From NCBI GenBank assembly GCA_019751915.1, contig JAIEMS010000004.1:1-64000 (forward strand): a stretch of DNA of 64,000 nucleotides, read 5' to 3'. Source of the stretch: Burkholderiaceae bacterium (GTDB lineage Bacteria > Pseudomonadota > Gammaproteobacteria > Burkholderiales > Burkholderiaceae_C). The stretch's first letter is position 1; each line of letters begins with the position of its first letter. Under the pieces are notes generated by a model, which was not told where the DNA came from, did no database searches, and saw only the letters and a list, made by a program, of their open reading frames with translations. This document shows, piece after piece, positions 17,780 through 27,459 of the stretch. The position numbers were made by a program, and so were the translations under genes.

Positions 17780-19975
17780 TCAGGTGCGTGAACGTATCAC
17801 TGCGTAGCGGTTCATCAGGGCATCTTGCGCGCCGGTGCCAGCACCTTCGTGACTGGGGCAGGCATAGGTGCCATCGGGTTGCAAAATCCAAGCGTCGCGG
17901 TCATCGTGCAAATAAGCCACCAGACACTCATCGACAATACGCTGGCGCAGTTGCGGGTCGGTGACAGGCCAAGCGATTTCAACCCGGCGCAGCATGTTGC
18001 GGTTCATCCAGTCGGCGCTGGAGAGATAAAGTTCTTCTTGTTCGCCAGCGCGGTAATAAAACACCCGGCTGTGCTCCAAAAAGCGCCCAATGATGGAGCG
18101 CACGCGGATGTTGTCGCTGACACCGGGCACCTGCGCTGGCAAGATGCAGGCACCGCGCACAATCAGATCAATGCGTGCGCCACGCTGCCCGGCCAAAAGC
18201 AGCGCCCGTACCAACGCATCGTCGGTCAGGGAGTTCATTTTGGCGACGATGCGGGCATCTTGGCCTTGTGCTGCCGCAAGCCCGACTTGTTCGATCTTTT
18301 CGAGCGTGCGTCGGTGCAGGTGAAATGGTGCCACCAGCAGTCGGCGCATGCGCGGCAGGCGGTTCTGGCTGGCCAAGTGGTTAAACACATGGTCCATCTC
18401 GGCGGTGGTTTCTTCGTCGGCGGTCAGGTAGCTCAGGTCGGTATAAAGCCGCGCTGTGCGGGGGTTGTAGTTGCCGGTCGAGAGATGACCGTAGCGGCGC
18501 AGGTGGCGACCCTCGCGGCGTGTGACCAGCAGCATCTTGGCGTGGGTTTTCAGGCCCAATACACCGTAAACCACTTGGGCACCGACCGATTCAAGTGCCT
18601 CGGCCCAGTTGATGTTGGCTTCTTCATCAAAGCGTGCTTTGAGTTCCACCACAGCCATCACTTCTTTGCCCCGGCGCACGGCTTCGCGCAGCAAATCAAG
18701 CAGTTGGGCATCGGCCCCAGTGCGGTAAATGGTTTGCTTGATGGCCAAGACGTGCGGATCATTGACGGCCTCGCGCAAGAAAGCCAGTACGCCGTCAAAG
18801 CTCTCAAACGGTTGGTGAATGAGCACATCGCCCTTGCGCAACTGCGCCATGATCGAAGCGCCCGGCTGCATTTGTTGCGGCCAGCACGGAGCAGTCGGGG
18901 CAAACAGCAGCGCGGGGTCGCCCGCCAAATCAATCAGTTGCCCTAAACGTACCAAATTGACCGGGCCATGCACGCGGTACAACGCAGCACTGGGCAGGTT
19001 GAACTGGGCCAGTAAGAAGTTGGACAAAAATTGTGAGCACCCAGCAGAGACCTCAATGCGCACCGCTTCACCATAGTGGCGCTGTTGCAGGCCTTGGCGC
19101 AGGGCAGTGCGCAAGTTACGCACGTCTTCTTCATCGACGGCCAAATCAGAGTGGCGCGTGACGCGAAACTGCGAAAACTCCGTCACTTCGCGTTCAGGAA
19201 AAAGGTCTTGCAGATGGGCGCGCACCACACTCGACAGACTGACGCAGTGCGCCCCTTTGGGCGCAACGCTGGCTGGCATGCGAATCAGGCGTGGCAGCAC
19301 ACGCGGAATTTTGACGATGGCAATCTCGTTTTCGCGGCCAAAAGCATCGCCACCCTTGAGTCGCACAATAAAGTTGAGTGATTTGTTGGCAACCTGTGGA
19401 AAAGGATGCGCTGGGTCTAGCCCCACCGGAATTAACAGCGGGCGTACTTCGTGACGGAAATACTCTTGTACCCAGCGCCGCTGGGCTGCTGTGCGCTGGC
19501 CGTGCGAAACGATGCGAATGCCGTGCGCTTGCAAAGCTGGCACCAGTTCATCGTTGTAGAGCGCGTACTGGCGTTCGACCAAATGGTGGGCTTGTGCTGC
19601 CAGCGCTTCAAACGAAGCCAGGGTGTAAGGCCCACGGTTTTCCCCACTGCGCGCCGCAGCCAGGTGCGGTGCGGCGCGGACTTCAAAGAACTCGTCTAAA
19701 TTCGACGAGACGATGGTCAAAAATCGCATGCGCTCCAACAGCGGAACATCCGCGCGGCCCGCCCAATGGAATACGCGTTCATTGAACGCCAAAATGCTGT
19801 GGTCACGGTCGAGCAGCGTAGCTTGAACTGCAGGCTCTGCTGCGGTCACTATGGCGCGGGGAGGTTTGGTATTGACCAATGGTGCTTGCGCTGGTGTAGT
19901 CAGTGCAACAGGAGGCTGGGGCAGTAAAGCTGCCTGCGACAAGGTCACAGTGCAGTTTGCAGAAAGAGATGACAT
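17780..19975 (-). CDS. ppk1: Polyphosphate kinase 1
   Basis: A 731-residue PPK1, which makes inorganic polyphosphate from ATP reversibly. The N-terminal domain starts near residue 50 (LAFNERVFHWA, then SSNLDEFFEVR). The catalytic core holds the THAKMLLV and STGNYNPRTA motifs that carry the phosphorylated histidine and phosphate-binding residues. Residues 1-50 are an Ala/Pro-rich extension not needed by the family, so a later start is possible; ATG 19975 has no clear ribosome site. A tandem Pho box lies 47-87 bases upstream. The gene leads a two-gene unit with sixA. Confidence 0.95.
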   Translation of the reverse strand: MSSLSANCTVTLSQAALLPQPPVALTTPAQAPLVNTKPPRAIVTAAEPAVQATLLDRDHSILAFNERVFHWAGRADVPLLERMRFLTIVSSNLDEFFEVRAAPHLAAARSGENRGPYTLASFEALAAQAHHLVERQYALYNDELVPALQAHGIRIVSHGQRTAAQRRWVQEYFRHEVRPLLIPVGLDPAHPFPQVANKSLNFIVRLKGGDAFGRENEIAIVKIPRVLPRLIRMPASVAPKGAHCVSLSSVVRAHLQDLFPEREVTEFSQFRVTRHSDLAVDEEDVRNLRTALRQGLQQRHYGEAVRIEVSAGCSQFLSNFLLAQFNLPSAALYRVHGPVNLVRLGQLIDLAGDPALLFAPTAPCWPQQMQPGASIMAQLRKGDVLIHQPFESFDGVLAFLREAVNDPHVLAIKQTIYRTGADAQLLDLLREAVRRGKEVMAVVELKARFDEEANINWAEALESVGAQVVYGVLGLKTHAKMLLVTRREGRHLRRYGHLSTGNYNPRTARLYTDLSYLTADEETTAEMDHVFNHLASQNRLPRMRRLLVAPFHLHRRTLEKIEQVGLAAAQGQDARIVAKMNSLTDDALVRALLLAGQRGARIDLIVRGACILPAQVPGVSDNIRVRSIIGRFLEHSRVFYYRAGEQEELYLSSADWMNRNMLRRVEIAWPVTDPQLRQRIVDECLVAYLHDDRDAWILQPDGTYACPSHEGAGTGAQDALMNRYAVIRSRT

Positions 19976-20021
19976 GCAGCGCCCAAAATCAAATAAAAAG
20001 AGGAAAGTATTGAGCGCCGTC

Positions 20022-20062
20022 GTGACACTTTCATGACAACGCAGATGACGGTTTTATGACAG
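20022..20062 (-). promoter_or_regulatory. Tandem Pho box upstream of ppk1
   Basis: On the minus strand four 7-mers follow one another: CTGTCAT, CCGTCAT, TTGTCAT and GTGTCAC, with spacers of 4, 5 and 4 bases. This is the direct-repeat pattern bound by PhoB (consensus CTGTCAT separated by 4 bases). About 12 bases after the last repeat AATACT could be a -10 element, the usual layout when PhoB replaces the -35. Phosphate-starvation control of ppk1-sixA is inferred. Confidence 0.85.
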
Positions 20063-20213
20063 TCATTGTGCAAGCACCATACTTGGGATGCAAGCCCGCA
20101 CCATGCTGCCACAACCGGTTTACTTGAGTTCTGAAAAACGTTGAAAAAGGGCCACGAAATCGGGCAAACCCTGACGGTGAGCGCCTGCATAATTCGGCTA
20201 GGACACCTCCACT

Positions 20214-22790
20214 GTGCGATCACGCTTTCATTTCATCTCTGCCCACGCATTCAAGGCCACTGTGCTGGTCTTTTTGGTGGCTTGCCTGTGTGCTGGGATG
20301 CTCATTTGGAACCTTGAACGCAAAGAGTACCTTCAAGAGCGCACTCAGGTTTCTGACTTGACGGGCGACCATGCCCAAGCAGTGCAGCGCAGCATCGAAT
20401 CGGCACTGTCGGCCAACAATGCCTTGGGTGCATTGGTACGTCAGGGCAATGGCACGGTTTATGAGTTTGAGTCCATTGGCTCGCAAATGTTGCCTTTTTA
20501 CCCTGGCATTGCCGCGCTGGGATTAGCACCCAATGGTGTCATTGGGTCGGTGGTACCTTTACTAGGCAACGAGGTACTGCTTGGGTTTGACCAGCTGCGC
20601 GATCCAGTGCAGGGCGCTGAATCTATCCGCGCCCGCGATAGCGGAAAGCTTACTTTGGTGGGGCCCATCAAGCTGATACAGGGCGGGCTGGGCGTTGTCG
20701 GCAGGCAGCCGGTGTATATCGATGCCGGTGAGGGTACGCGCCGCTTCTGGGGTTTTACGTTTGTTACCTTGCGAATTTCCGAAGTTCTCAAGGCGGCGCA
20801 TTTGCAACGGTTGACCGAGCGTGGTTACCGTTACCGACTGTGGCGCATGGTTCCCAACACGGGTGTCGCGCAAGACATTCATGTCTCGGAGCCGCCGCCG
20901 GGAGATGACCCGGTCGTGCGCTCCATTTTGTTGCCCAATGGTGAGTGGTTTTTGAGCGCCACACCTGCCCAAGGCTGGGGCGCTACCAGCTTGTTGGCAT
21001 TGCGCTGTGCTTTAGGTTTGCTATTTAGCCTGTTGATGGCCTACCTCACACGGCTGTTGCTGCAGCTGAAAACCCATGAACAAGGCCTTGAAGCCTTGGT
21101 CAACGAGCGCACCAGTGAGATCCAAGCCGCAGAGCAGCAACTCAAAGCCACCATTGATGCCATTCCTGATTTGTTGCTAGAGATCGATTCTGGGGGGCGC
21201 ATCTTGCATATGCACCACCAACGCCCTGAAATGTTGCTCGGCCCTGTGGATGTGGTGGTAGGGAGCAAAGTAGCTGATGTGGTGTCTGCCGTGGCCGAGC
21301 AAACCATCATGCAGGCTTTGGCCGAATCACAAGCGCATGGTTGGTCTACTGGGCATCAGCTCCAATTTAATTTGCCCGCATTGGGTATGACGTGGTTTGA
21401 GTTATCGGTAGCGCGCAAGGCAGTCGCTGTCGGAACAGTGTCAACCTACATTGTTTTGGCCCGTGACATCACTCTGCAACACCAAGCACAAGACCAGATA
21501 CGGCATTTGGCCCATTTCGATCATCTGACGGGCTTGCCTAACCGTGCGCTGCTGACCGAGCATGCCGCGCGCGACATTGCACAGCAACAAAACGGTGGCT
21601 CTTTGGCAGTGCTGTTTTTGGATTTAGACCACTTTAAGAACGTGAATGACTCTCTGGGGCACCGCATTGGCGACACGTTGCTGGTGGCTGTATCTCAGCG
21701 CCTACAAGCCTTAGTGCGCGAGCAAGACACTGTGGCACGACTGGGTGGTGATGAGTTTTTATTGCTGTTGCCAGGTGCTTGCACCGAGCAAGCTGAATCG
21801 ATGGCTGTAGCCATTTTGGCGGCACTGGCTTCATCTTTTCAAATTGAGCAATACGAACTGATAACGACTTTGTCGGTCGGAATTGCGATGTTTCCTGACG
21901 ACGGTGACAATTTTGAAACTCTGTACCAGCGCGCTGACGCTGCCATGTACCGCGCCAAACGCAGTGGGCGCAACCGGCTGAGTTTTTTTACCCCCGAGCT
22001 GGAAAGCAGATCAGCACGCACCTTGCTGCTAGAAAATGCACTGCACCGGGCTTTGGAGCGCAGGCAATTTGAGGTTTACTACCAGCCGCAGGTTTCGTTG
22101 CAAAGCCGCCAAATTATTGGAGCAGAAGCGCTTTTGCGTTGGCATCATCCCCAATTAGGAATGGTTTCTCCGGCTGAATTTATTCCGATTGCAGAAAACA
22201 GCGGGATGATCGTTTCGATTGGCGAGTGGGTGTTGCAAACGGCTTTGCACGATGCCAAGGGCTGGCTAGACCAGCAACTGTCTCTGCGCACGGTCTCGGT
22301 AAATTTGTCGGCAGTGCAGTTTCGTCACCCCCAGTTGCCTGAGATGGTAAGCCGTTGCCTTGAGGAGGCACAGTTACCAGCGCACCGTTTGGAGTTGGAG
22401 CTGACTGAGGGCGCAGCCATTGATGACCCCGAAGCAGCACTGACAGTGATGCGCCAATTGCACGCGTGTGGTGCGCGCTTATCGATGGACGACTTTGGCA
22501 CCGGCTACTCATCACTGAGTCAGCTCAAACGCTTTCCAATCTTCAAGCTCAAAATCGACCAAAGTTTTGTCCGGGATTTAGCGCAAAATGCGAGCGACCG
22601 GGCCATCGTCACTGCCACAGTCCATATGGCGCAGGCCTTGGGCATGCAAACGACCGCAGAAGGTGTCGAAACCGAGGAGCAATTGGCATTACTGCTTGAA
22701 CGGGGTTGCACAGAAGGCCAAGGCTATCTTTTCAGTCGCCCGGTGCCTGCATCGGCATTTGAGGCGCTGTTGCACGCGCAACAACTGTGA
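20214..22790 (+). CDS. CHASE-PAS-GGDEF-EAL membrane protein
   Basis: An 858-residue c-di-GMP enzyme. It has a membrane segment at about 13-33, a periplasmic CHASE-type sensor (about 50-240), a second membrane segment near 262-282, a PAS-like region (about 310-420), then GGDEF and EAL. The diguanylate cyclase motif is RLGGDEF with an upstream REQD inhibitory site. The phosphodiesterase residues are all present: EALLRW, NLSAVQF, ELELTEG, DDFGTGYSS, KIDQSFV, EGVET. It could therefore both make and break c-di-GMP. The start is GTG 20214; a divergent 238-base region separates it from ppk1. It is followed by a paralogue. Confidence 0.9.
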   Translation: MRSRFHFISAHAFKATVLVFLVACLCAGMLIWNLERKEYLQERTQVSDLTGDHAQAVQRSIESALSANNALGALVRQGNGTVYEFESIGSQMLPFYPGIAALGLAPNGVIGSVVPLLGNEVLLGFDQLRDPVQGAESIRARDSGKLTLVGPIKLIQGGLGVVGRQPVYIDAGEGTRRFWGFTFVTLRISEVLKAAHLQRLTERGYRYRLWRMVPNTGVAQDIHVSEPPPGDDPVVRSILLPNGEWFLSATPAQGWGATSLLALRCALGLLFSLLMAYLTRLLLQLKTHEQGLEALVNERTSEIQAAEQQLKATIDAIPDLLLEIDSGGRILHMHHQRPEMLLGPVDVVVGSKVADVVSAVAEQTIMQALAESQAHGWSTGHQLQFNLPALGMTWFELSVARKAVAVGTVSTYIVLARDITLQHQAQDQIRHLAHFDHLTGLPNRALLTEHAARDIAQQQNGGSLAVLFLDLDHFKNVNDSLGHRIGDTLLVAVSQRLQALVREQDTVARLGGDEFLLLLPGACTEQAESMAVAILAALASSFQIEQYELITTLSVGIAMFPDDGDNFETLYQRADAAMYRAKRSGRNRLSFFTPELESRSARTLLLENALHRALERRQFEVYYQPQVSLQSRQIIGAEALLRWHHPQLGMVSPAEFIPIAENSGMIVSIGEWVLQTALHDAKGWLDQQLSLRTVSVNLSAVQFRHPQLPEMVSRCLEEAQLPAHRLELELTEGAAIDDPEAALTVMRQLHACGARLSMDDFGTGYSSLSQLKRFPIFKLKIDQSFVRDLAQNASDRAIVTATVHMAQALGMQTTAEGVETEEQLALLLERGCTEGQGYLFSRPVPASAFEALLHAQQL

Positions 22791-22891
22791 GCGTCGATGG
22801 ATATCTTTGGGGACTGGTCACTCTTGTTTTGTGCTGATACACTTTTTGGCTCAACATTTTGGCAGGCGGCTGCATTTTGCCGCCTCGCGAC

Positions 22892-25129
22892 ATGCCCCTC
22901 CTGCACGACACACCCGGATTGCCGCCATCTGTCGCGGCTTCCAATACCTCATTAGAGCGCGCATTGCGCGAACAGCAAACCTTGCTCGACTGTGCAGGTG
23001 CAGGTATTGTTTTTATTCGCCAGCGCTTAGTGGTGCGTGCCAATCCCCGTTTTGCAGAGATTTTTGGCTACCCATCACACCATTCTCTCAGTGGACAAGG
23101 TAGCGAAAGCCTCTACCCTAACCATAACGCATTTCGAGAATTGGGGCGTGCTGCCTACCCTGTAGTGTCTAAGGGACAAACTTACCGCGCAGAGCATTTG
23201 ATGCGCCGCAGCAATGGCAGCCTTTTTTGGGGACGACTGACCGGAACGCTCATCAATCCGCAAGACCCTGCCGAAGGCTCCATCTGGATCGTTGACGATA
23301 TCGACGTACAAAAAAAGGCCGAAACCGAACTCGACACCGCTTTGCGAGAGAAGCAACTGCTATTTGACAGTGCCATGATTGGTATCGTCTTTGTGCGCGA
23401 GCGGTGTTTGACGCGCTGCAACCGCCATTTTGAACAGATGCTGGGTTATGAACCCGGGGAGCTGGTGGGGAGTTTGTCGCGGCGTTGCTACCAAAGCGAT
23501 GCCCAGTGGGAGGCGGTAGGCCGCGATAGCCGGCCTGTATTGGCCCAAGGATTGACGTTTGAGGGTGAAATCACGCTGCGCAAAAAAGACGGCACTTCTG
23601 TGGCCTGCGAAGTGCGTGGCAAAGCACTGGACCCCGAGCGGCCCGATAGCGGCAGTATTTGGGTTAGCTTGGACATTACGGCCCGTTTACATGCACAGGC
23701 TGAGCTGGTACGTGTGCATGAAAAGCTAGAGCAATTGGTACAAGACCGTACCCATCAGCTGCGTGAAACGGTCGAAAACCTGCACCGGGAAATCAACGAC
23801 CGCAGAATCGACCAAGAACGCATTTATTGGCTGGCCCACTATGACCCGCTGACGGGTCTGCCTAACCGGGCATTGTTGGCAGAGCGCAGCCAAGAGGCGA
23901 TTGCATTGGCGCGGCGAGATCAATCCCCCTTGGTGGTGATTTTTCTGGACTTAGATCACTTTAAGCACATCAACGATTCATTGGGGCACCGCGTTGGCGA
24001 TGCCTTGCTGGTAGCTATTGCCCAGCGCTTGCGTGCCGTCGTGCGTGAAAAAGACACTGTGTCTCGTTTAGGCGGTGATGAGTTTATTTTACTGTTGCCG
24101 GGGGCCAATGCGGAGGGCGCGCGGCGAGTGGCCGATCAGTGGTTGGAGGCTTCGTGCCAGCCCTACCAGATTGAGCACCACGAGCTGACGATGGCCTCCT
24201 CGATGGGGATTGCGCTGTACCCTGAACACGGTGCTGACTTTGACAGCCTGAACCAAGCGGCAGATGTTGCCATGTACCGTGCCAAGCTCAGTGGTCGCAA
24301 CACCTACTGCTTTTTCACCCCGGAAATGCGGGCGCAGTCGGTGCGCGCTTTGCAGTTAGAGAATGCCCTGCGCCGGGCTTTAGAGCGCGAGCAGTTCACG
24401 TTGCACTACCAGCCCCAAGTGTGCATTGATTCAGGCCAAGTGATTGGGGTCGAGGCATTGCTGCGTTGGCAGCACCCCGAGTTGGGTGCCATTTCCCCTG
24501 CTGAATTTATCCCGGTGGCAGAAGACTGCGGCCAAATTTTGCCCATTGGTGAATGGGTGTTGCGCCAAGCGCTGACCCAGCTCCAAGTGTGGTGCGCGCA
24601 AGGTCTGATTGTCGGTACGATGGCGGTGAATTTGTCAGCAGTGCAGTTTCGCCAAACCCAGTTGCCTGAATTGATTACGCGAATTTTGGAGGAGGTTGGT
24701 GTTGCACCCAACAGCCTAGAGTTGGAGCTGACCGAGGGGGTGGCGATGGACGATCCGCGCACAGCCATTGCGATGATGGACCAATTGCATGCGCTCGGGA
24801 TTCGGTTGTCGATGGATGATTTTGGTACCGGCTATTCGTCACTGAGCCAGCTCAAGCGTTTCCCGATTTACAAGCTCAAAATCGACCAGTCTTTTGTGCG
24901 TGATCTGGAGGAAGATGCCAACGACCGGGCCATTGTCAGTGCAATCATTCGTATGGCGCAGGCATTGGGAATGCAGACTGTTGCTGAGGGGGTAGAAACC
25001 GCAGGACAACTGGCCTTTTTGCAGCAACAAGGCTGCAACGAGGTACAGGGCTACTATTGTGGTCGCCCTATGCCTGCGGCCCAGTTACAAGAGTTTTTGC
25101 TAAAAAATCTCCAAAAGCAGGGCGATTGA
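22892..25129 (+). CDS. PAS-PAS-GGDEF-EAL protein
   Basis: A c-di-GMP enzyme of about 745 residues without membrane segments. Two PAS domains (about 20-145 and 150-275) are joined by helical linkers to GGDEF (RLGGDEF with a REKD inhibitory site) and EAL (EALLRW, NLSAVQF, LELTEG, DDFGTGYSS, KIDQSFV, EGVET). All key catalytic residues are intact. Its GGDEF-EAL half is so like that of the preceding gene (same DDFGTGYSSLSQLKRFPI run) that the pair probably arose by tandem duplication with sensor exchange. A TTG at 22859 would add 11 residues; neither start has a good ribosome site. Confidence 0.9.
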   Translation: MPLLHDTPGLPPSVAASNTSLERALREQQTLLDCAGAGIVFIRQRLVVRANPRFAEIFGYPSHHSLSGQGSESLYPNHNAFRELGRAAYPVVSKGQTYRAEHLMRRSNGSLFWGRLTGTLINPQDPAEGSIWIVDDIDVQKKAETELDTALREKQLLFDSAMIGIVFVRERCLTRCNRHFEQMLGYEPGELVGSLSRRCYQSDAQWEAVGRDSRPVLAQGLTFEGEITLRKKDGTSVACEVRGKALDPERPDSGSIWVSLDITARLHAQAELVRVHEKLEQLVQDRTHQLRETVENLHREINDRRIDQERIYWLAHYDPLTGLPNRALLAERSQEAIALARRDQSPLVVIFLDLDHFKHINDSLGHRVGDALLVAIAQRLRAVVREKDTVSRLGGDEFILLLPGANAEGARRVADQWLEASCQPYQIEHHELTMASSMGIALYPEHGADFDSLNQAADVAMYRAKLSGRNTYCFFTPEMRAQSVRALQLENALRRALEREQFTLHYQPQVCIDSGQVIGVEALLRWQHPELGAISPAEFIPVAEDCGQILPIGEWVLRQALTQLQVWCAQGLIVGTMAVNLSAVQFRQTQLPELITRILEEVGVAPNSLELELTEGVAMDDPRTAIAMMDQLHALGIRLSMDDFGTGYSSLSQLKRFPIYKLKIDQSFVRDLEEDANDRAIVSAIIRMAQALGMQTVAEGVETAGQLAFLQQQGCNEVQGYYCGRPMPAAQLQEFLLKNLQKQGD

Positions 25130-25131
25130 AT

Positions 25132-26001
25132 TTACGGGGCCAACCGGTAAAAATCTCGAATTAACGCCCAACCTTCGGCTGGGTCGTCGGTGTAGTGAAA
25201 CAACTTGAGGTCTTGTTCTGAGATGGTGCCCTCTTCGACCAATACGTCCCAATTGATCAGTCGCTTCCAGTAGTCAGTACCAAACAGCACGATTGGTACG
25301 GGCCGGGCCTTTTGTGTTTGTACCAGCGTCAGCACTTCAAACAGCTCATCAAGGGTGCCAAAACCACCCGGAAATGCCACCAATGCCTTAGCACGGATCA
25401 TGAAGTGCATCTTGCGCAGTGCAAAGTAGTGAAACTTGAAGCTCAACGTCGGTGAGATAAATCGGTTGCCGCTTTGTTCGTGCGGTAAAGCGATGTTCAG
25501 CCCGACATTCAGGGCCCCCACATCGTGCGCCCCCCGGTTGGCCGCTTCCATGATGCCGGGGCCACCGCCAGTGCAAATATAGATGCGCTCGGCAGGTCGT
25601 TGGCGTTCGCTGTGCTGTGCCACCAATCGGGCAAATTGGCGAGCCTGTGCGTAGTAGTGGGAGTTACGCACAGCCCGCTCTGCTTGGGTAATTTGGTGTG
25701 CATGGCCGCCGTCTTTGGCTTCTGCTAATTGCCGTGCAGCTTCTTTGGGTGAAACAAAGCGTGCGCTGCCATAGACCACGATGGTGTTTTCGATCCCTTG
25801 CTCGGCTTGGCCCAAATCGGGCTTGAGCATTTCTAATTGAAAGCGGATGCCGCGTGTTTCGCGCCGGAACATGAACTCTGGGTCAGCAAAGGCCATCCGG
25901 TGGGCATCAGCGTGCAGTGGATTGCCGTGGTGGGCGTGGGTGTGTAGCTCGGCCCAAGCATCGGCAAGATGGCGTTCGTTCAGGCGGGTATTGGCATCCA
26001 T
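25132..26001 (-). CDS. LOG-family (TIGR00730) nucleotide phosphoribohydrolase-like protein
   Basis: A 289-residue Rossmann-fold protein with the LOG motifs CTGGGPGIMEAAN and PGGFGTLDELFE. Family members split ribose-5-phosphate from nucleoside monophosphates, including cytokinin precursors; the bacterial substrate is mostly unknown. About 75 residues precede the conserved Rossmann core, making this the longer bacterial type. It converges with the GGDEF-EAL gene, two bases apart. ATG 26001 is the first and best start. Confidence 0.88.
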   Translation of the reverse strand: MDANTRLNERHLADAWAELHTHAHHGNPLHADAHRMAFADPEFMFRRETRGIRFQLEMLKPDLGQAEQGIENTIVVYGSARFVSPKEAARQLAEAKDGGHAHQITQAERAVRNSHYYAQARQFARLVAQHSERQRPAERIYICTGGGPGIMEAANRGAHDVGALNVGLNIALPHEQSGNRFISPTLSFKFHYFALRKMHFMIRAKALVAFPGGFGTLDELFEVLTLVQTQKARPVPIVLFGTDYWKRLINWDVLVEEGTISEQDLKLFHYTDDPAEGWALIRDFYRLAP

Positions 26002-26175
26002 AGTGTGCTCCTAGTGGGGGCGTGGTTCGGTTTCGTTGGTTGAAAAAGGCTCTGCCTCAGAGAGGCCATCCGTTGATGTCGTTATAGGCCAAAATCATTG
26101 CAAACATCTAGGTGCTTTCCAACATCAAAATTGGCCTCTGATGGGACAGGCATTGCATTCGTCCCCAACTTCTCC

Positions 26176-27435
26176 ATGAACATTCTTTTCATTCATCAAA
26201 ACTTTCCCGGCCAGTTCAAATTTTTGGCCCCTGCTTTGGCGCAGCAGGGCCACACTGTGGTTGCCATGACCATGCAAAAAATCGACCCCCAAGCCCAGCG
26301 CGATGGCTGGCAGGGCGTTCGTTTGGTGCCTTACGCTGCCAGTCGGGGCACTACGCCCAACGTACACCCTTGGGTGAGTGATTTTGAGACCAAAACCATT
26401 CGGGGTGAGGCCTGCTTTCGGGCGGCGTTACAGCTTCAGGCACAAGGGTTTATGCCCGACATCATCGTGGCGCATCCGGGCTGGGGCGAGAGTCTCTTTT
26501 TGAAGGAGGTTTGGCCCGCCGCCAAACTGGGAATTTACTGCGAGTTCTTCTACCATCCACACGGAGCCGATGTAGGTTTTGACCCGGAGTTTCCCGTCCC
26601 CGATGTGGGCGATCCTTGCCGCCTGCGGCTGAAGAATGTCAATAATTTGCTGCACTTTGGTATTGCTGATGCCGGTATCAGCCCGACCCATTGGCAGGCC
26701 AGTACCTTTCCAGAGCCATTTCGCAGCCGCATTACAGTGGTTCACGATGGGATTGATACCCAAGCATTGGTTCCCAATCCGCAAATTAGTTTGACGCTCA
26801 ACAGCAACTTGACCCTGACCCGGCAAGATGAGGTCATTACCTTTGTCAACCGCAATCTGGAGCCGTACCGGGGCTACCACAGCTTTATGCGGGCACTGCC
26901 AGAAATACTCCAGCGCCGCCCTAACGCCCGTATTTTGATTGTCGGCGGCGATGGCGTCAGCTACGGTAGCGCACCCGATGCGGCCCAATACGGGAGCGCC
27001 CGATGGAAAGATGTGTTTGCCACCGAAGTGCGCCCACGCATCAGTGATGCCGATTGGGGACGGGTGCATTTTCTGGGGCATATTGCCTACCGGCATTTCA
27101 TCGCTTTGTTGCAACTCTCGACGGTGCATGTGTACCTCACCTATCCGTTTGTGCTCAGTTGGAGTTTGCTGGAAGCCATGAGTGTGGGCTGCGCTATCGT
27201 CGCTAGCGACACCCAGCCTGTGCACGAGGCTATTGCCCATGATGAAACGGGTCGGTTGGTGAATTTTTTTGACATCCCTGCCCTTGCCGATAGCGTCTGT
27301 ACGCTCCTAGACGACCCGACGGCGCGCCAGCGGCTGGGCAAGAATGCACGTGCTTTTGCACAAACCCATTACGATCTTCAAACCGTCTGTTTGGCGCAGC
27401 AATTGCAGTGGGTGCAAGCGCTGGCAAACAGCTAA
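26176..27435 (+). CDS. Family 4 glycosyltransferase
   Basis: A 419-residue GT-B fold glycosyltransferase. The N-terminus MNILFIHQNFPGQF is typical of a GT4-like group, the acceptor domain contains CEFFYHP and TVVHDGIDT, and the C-terminal donor domain has RGYHSFMRALP, and the late SVGCAIVASDT and E-A-I pattern (VHEAI). It would move a sugar from a nucleotide donor, probably for a polysaccharide or glycolipid; no surface-sugar cluster surrounds it, so the product is unknown. The frame is open 26 codons upstream, but the family begins at ATG 26176. Confidence 0.86.
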   Translation: MNILFIHQNFPGQFKFLAPALAQQGHTVVAMTMQKIDPQAQRDGWQGVRLVPYAASRGTTPNVHPWVSDFETKTIRGEACFRAALQLQAQGFMPDIIVAHPGWGESLFLKEVWPAAKLGIYCEFFYHPHGADVGFDPEFPVPDVGDPCRLRLKNVNNLLHFGIADAGISPTHWQASTFPEPFRSRITVVHDGIDTQALVPNPQISLTLNSNLTLTRQDEVITFVNRNLEPYRGYHSFMRALPEILQRRPNARILIVGGDGVSYGSAPDAAQYGSARWKDVFATEVRPRISDADWGRVHFLGHIAYRHFIALLQLSTVHVYLTYPFVLSWSLLEAMSVGCAIVASDTQPVHEAIAHDETGRLVNFFDIPALADSVCTLLDDPTARQRLGKNARAFAQTHYDLQTVCLAQQLQWVQALANS

Positions 27436-27459
27436 GTTGCAAACCAACGAAAGTTTTTC

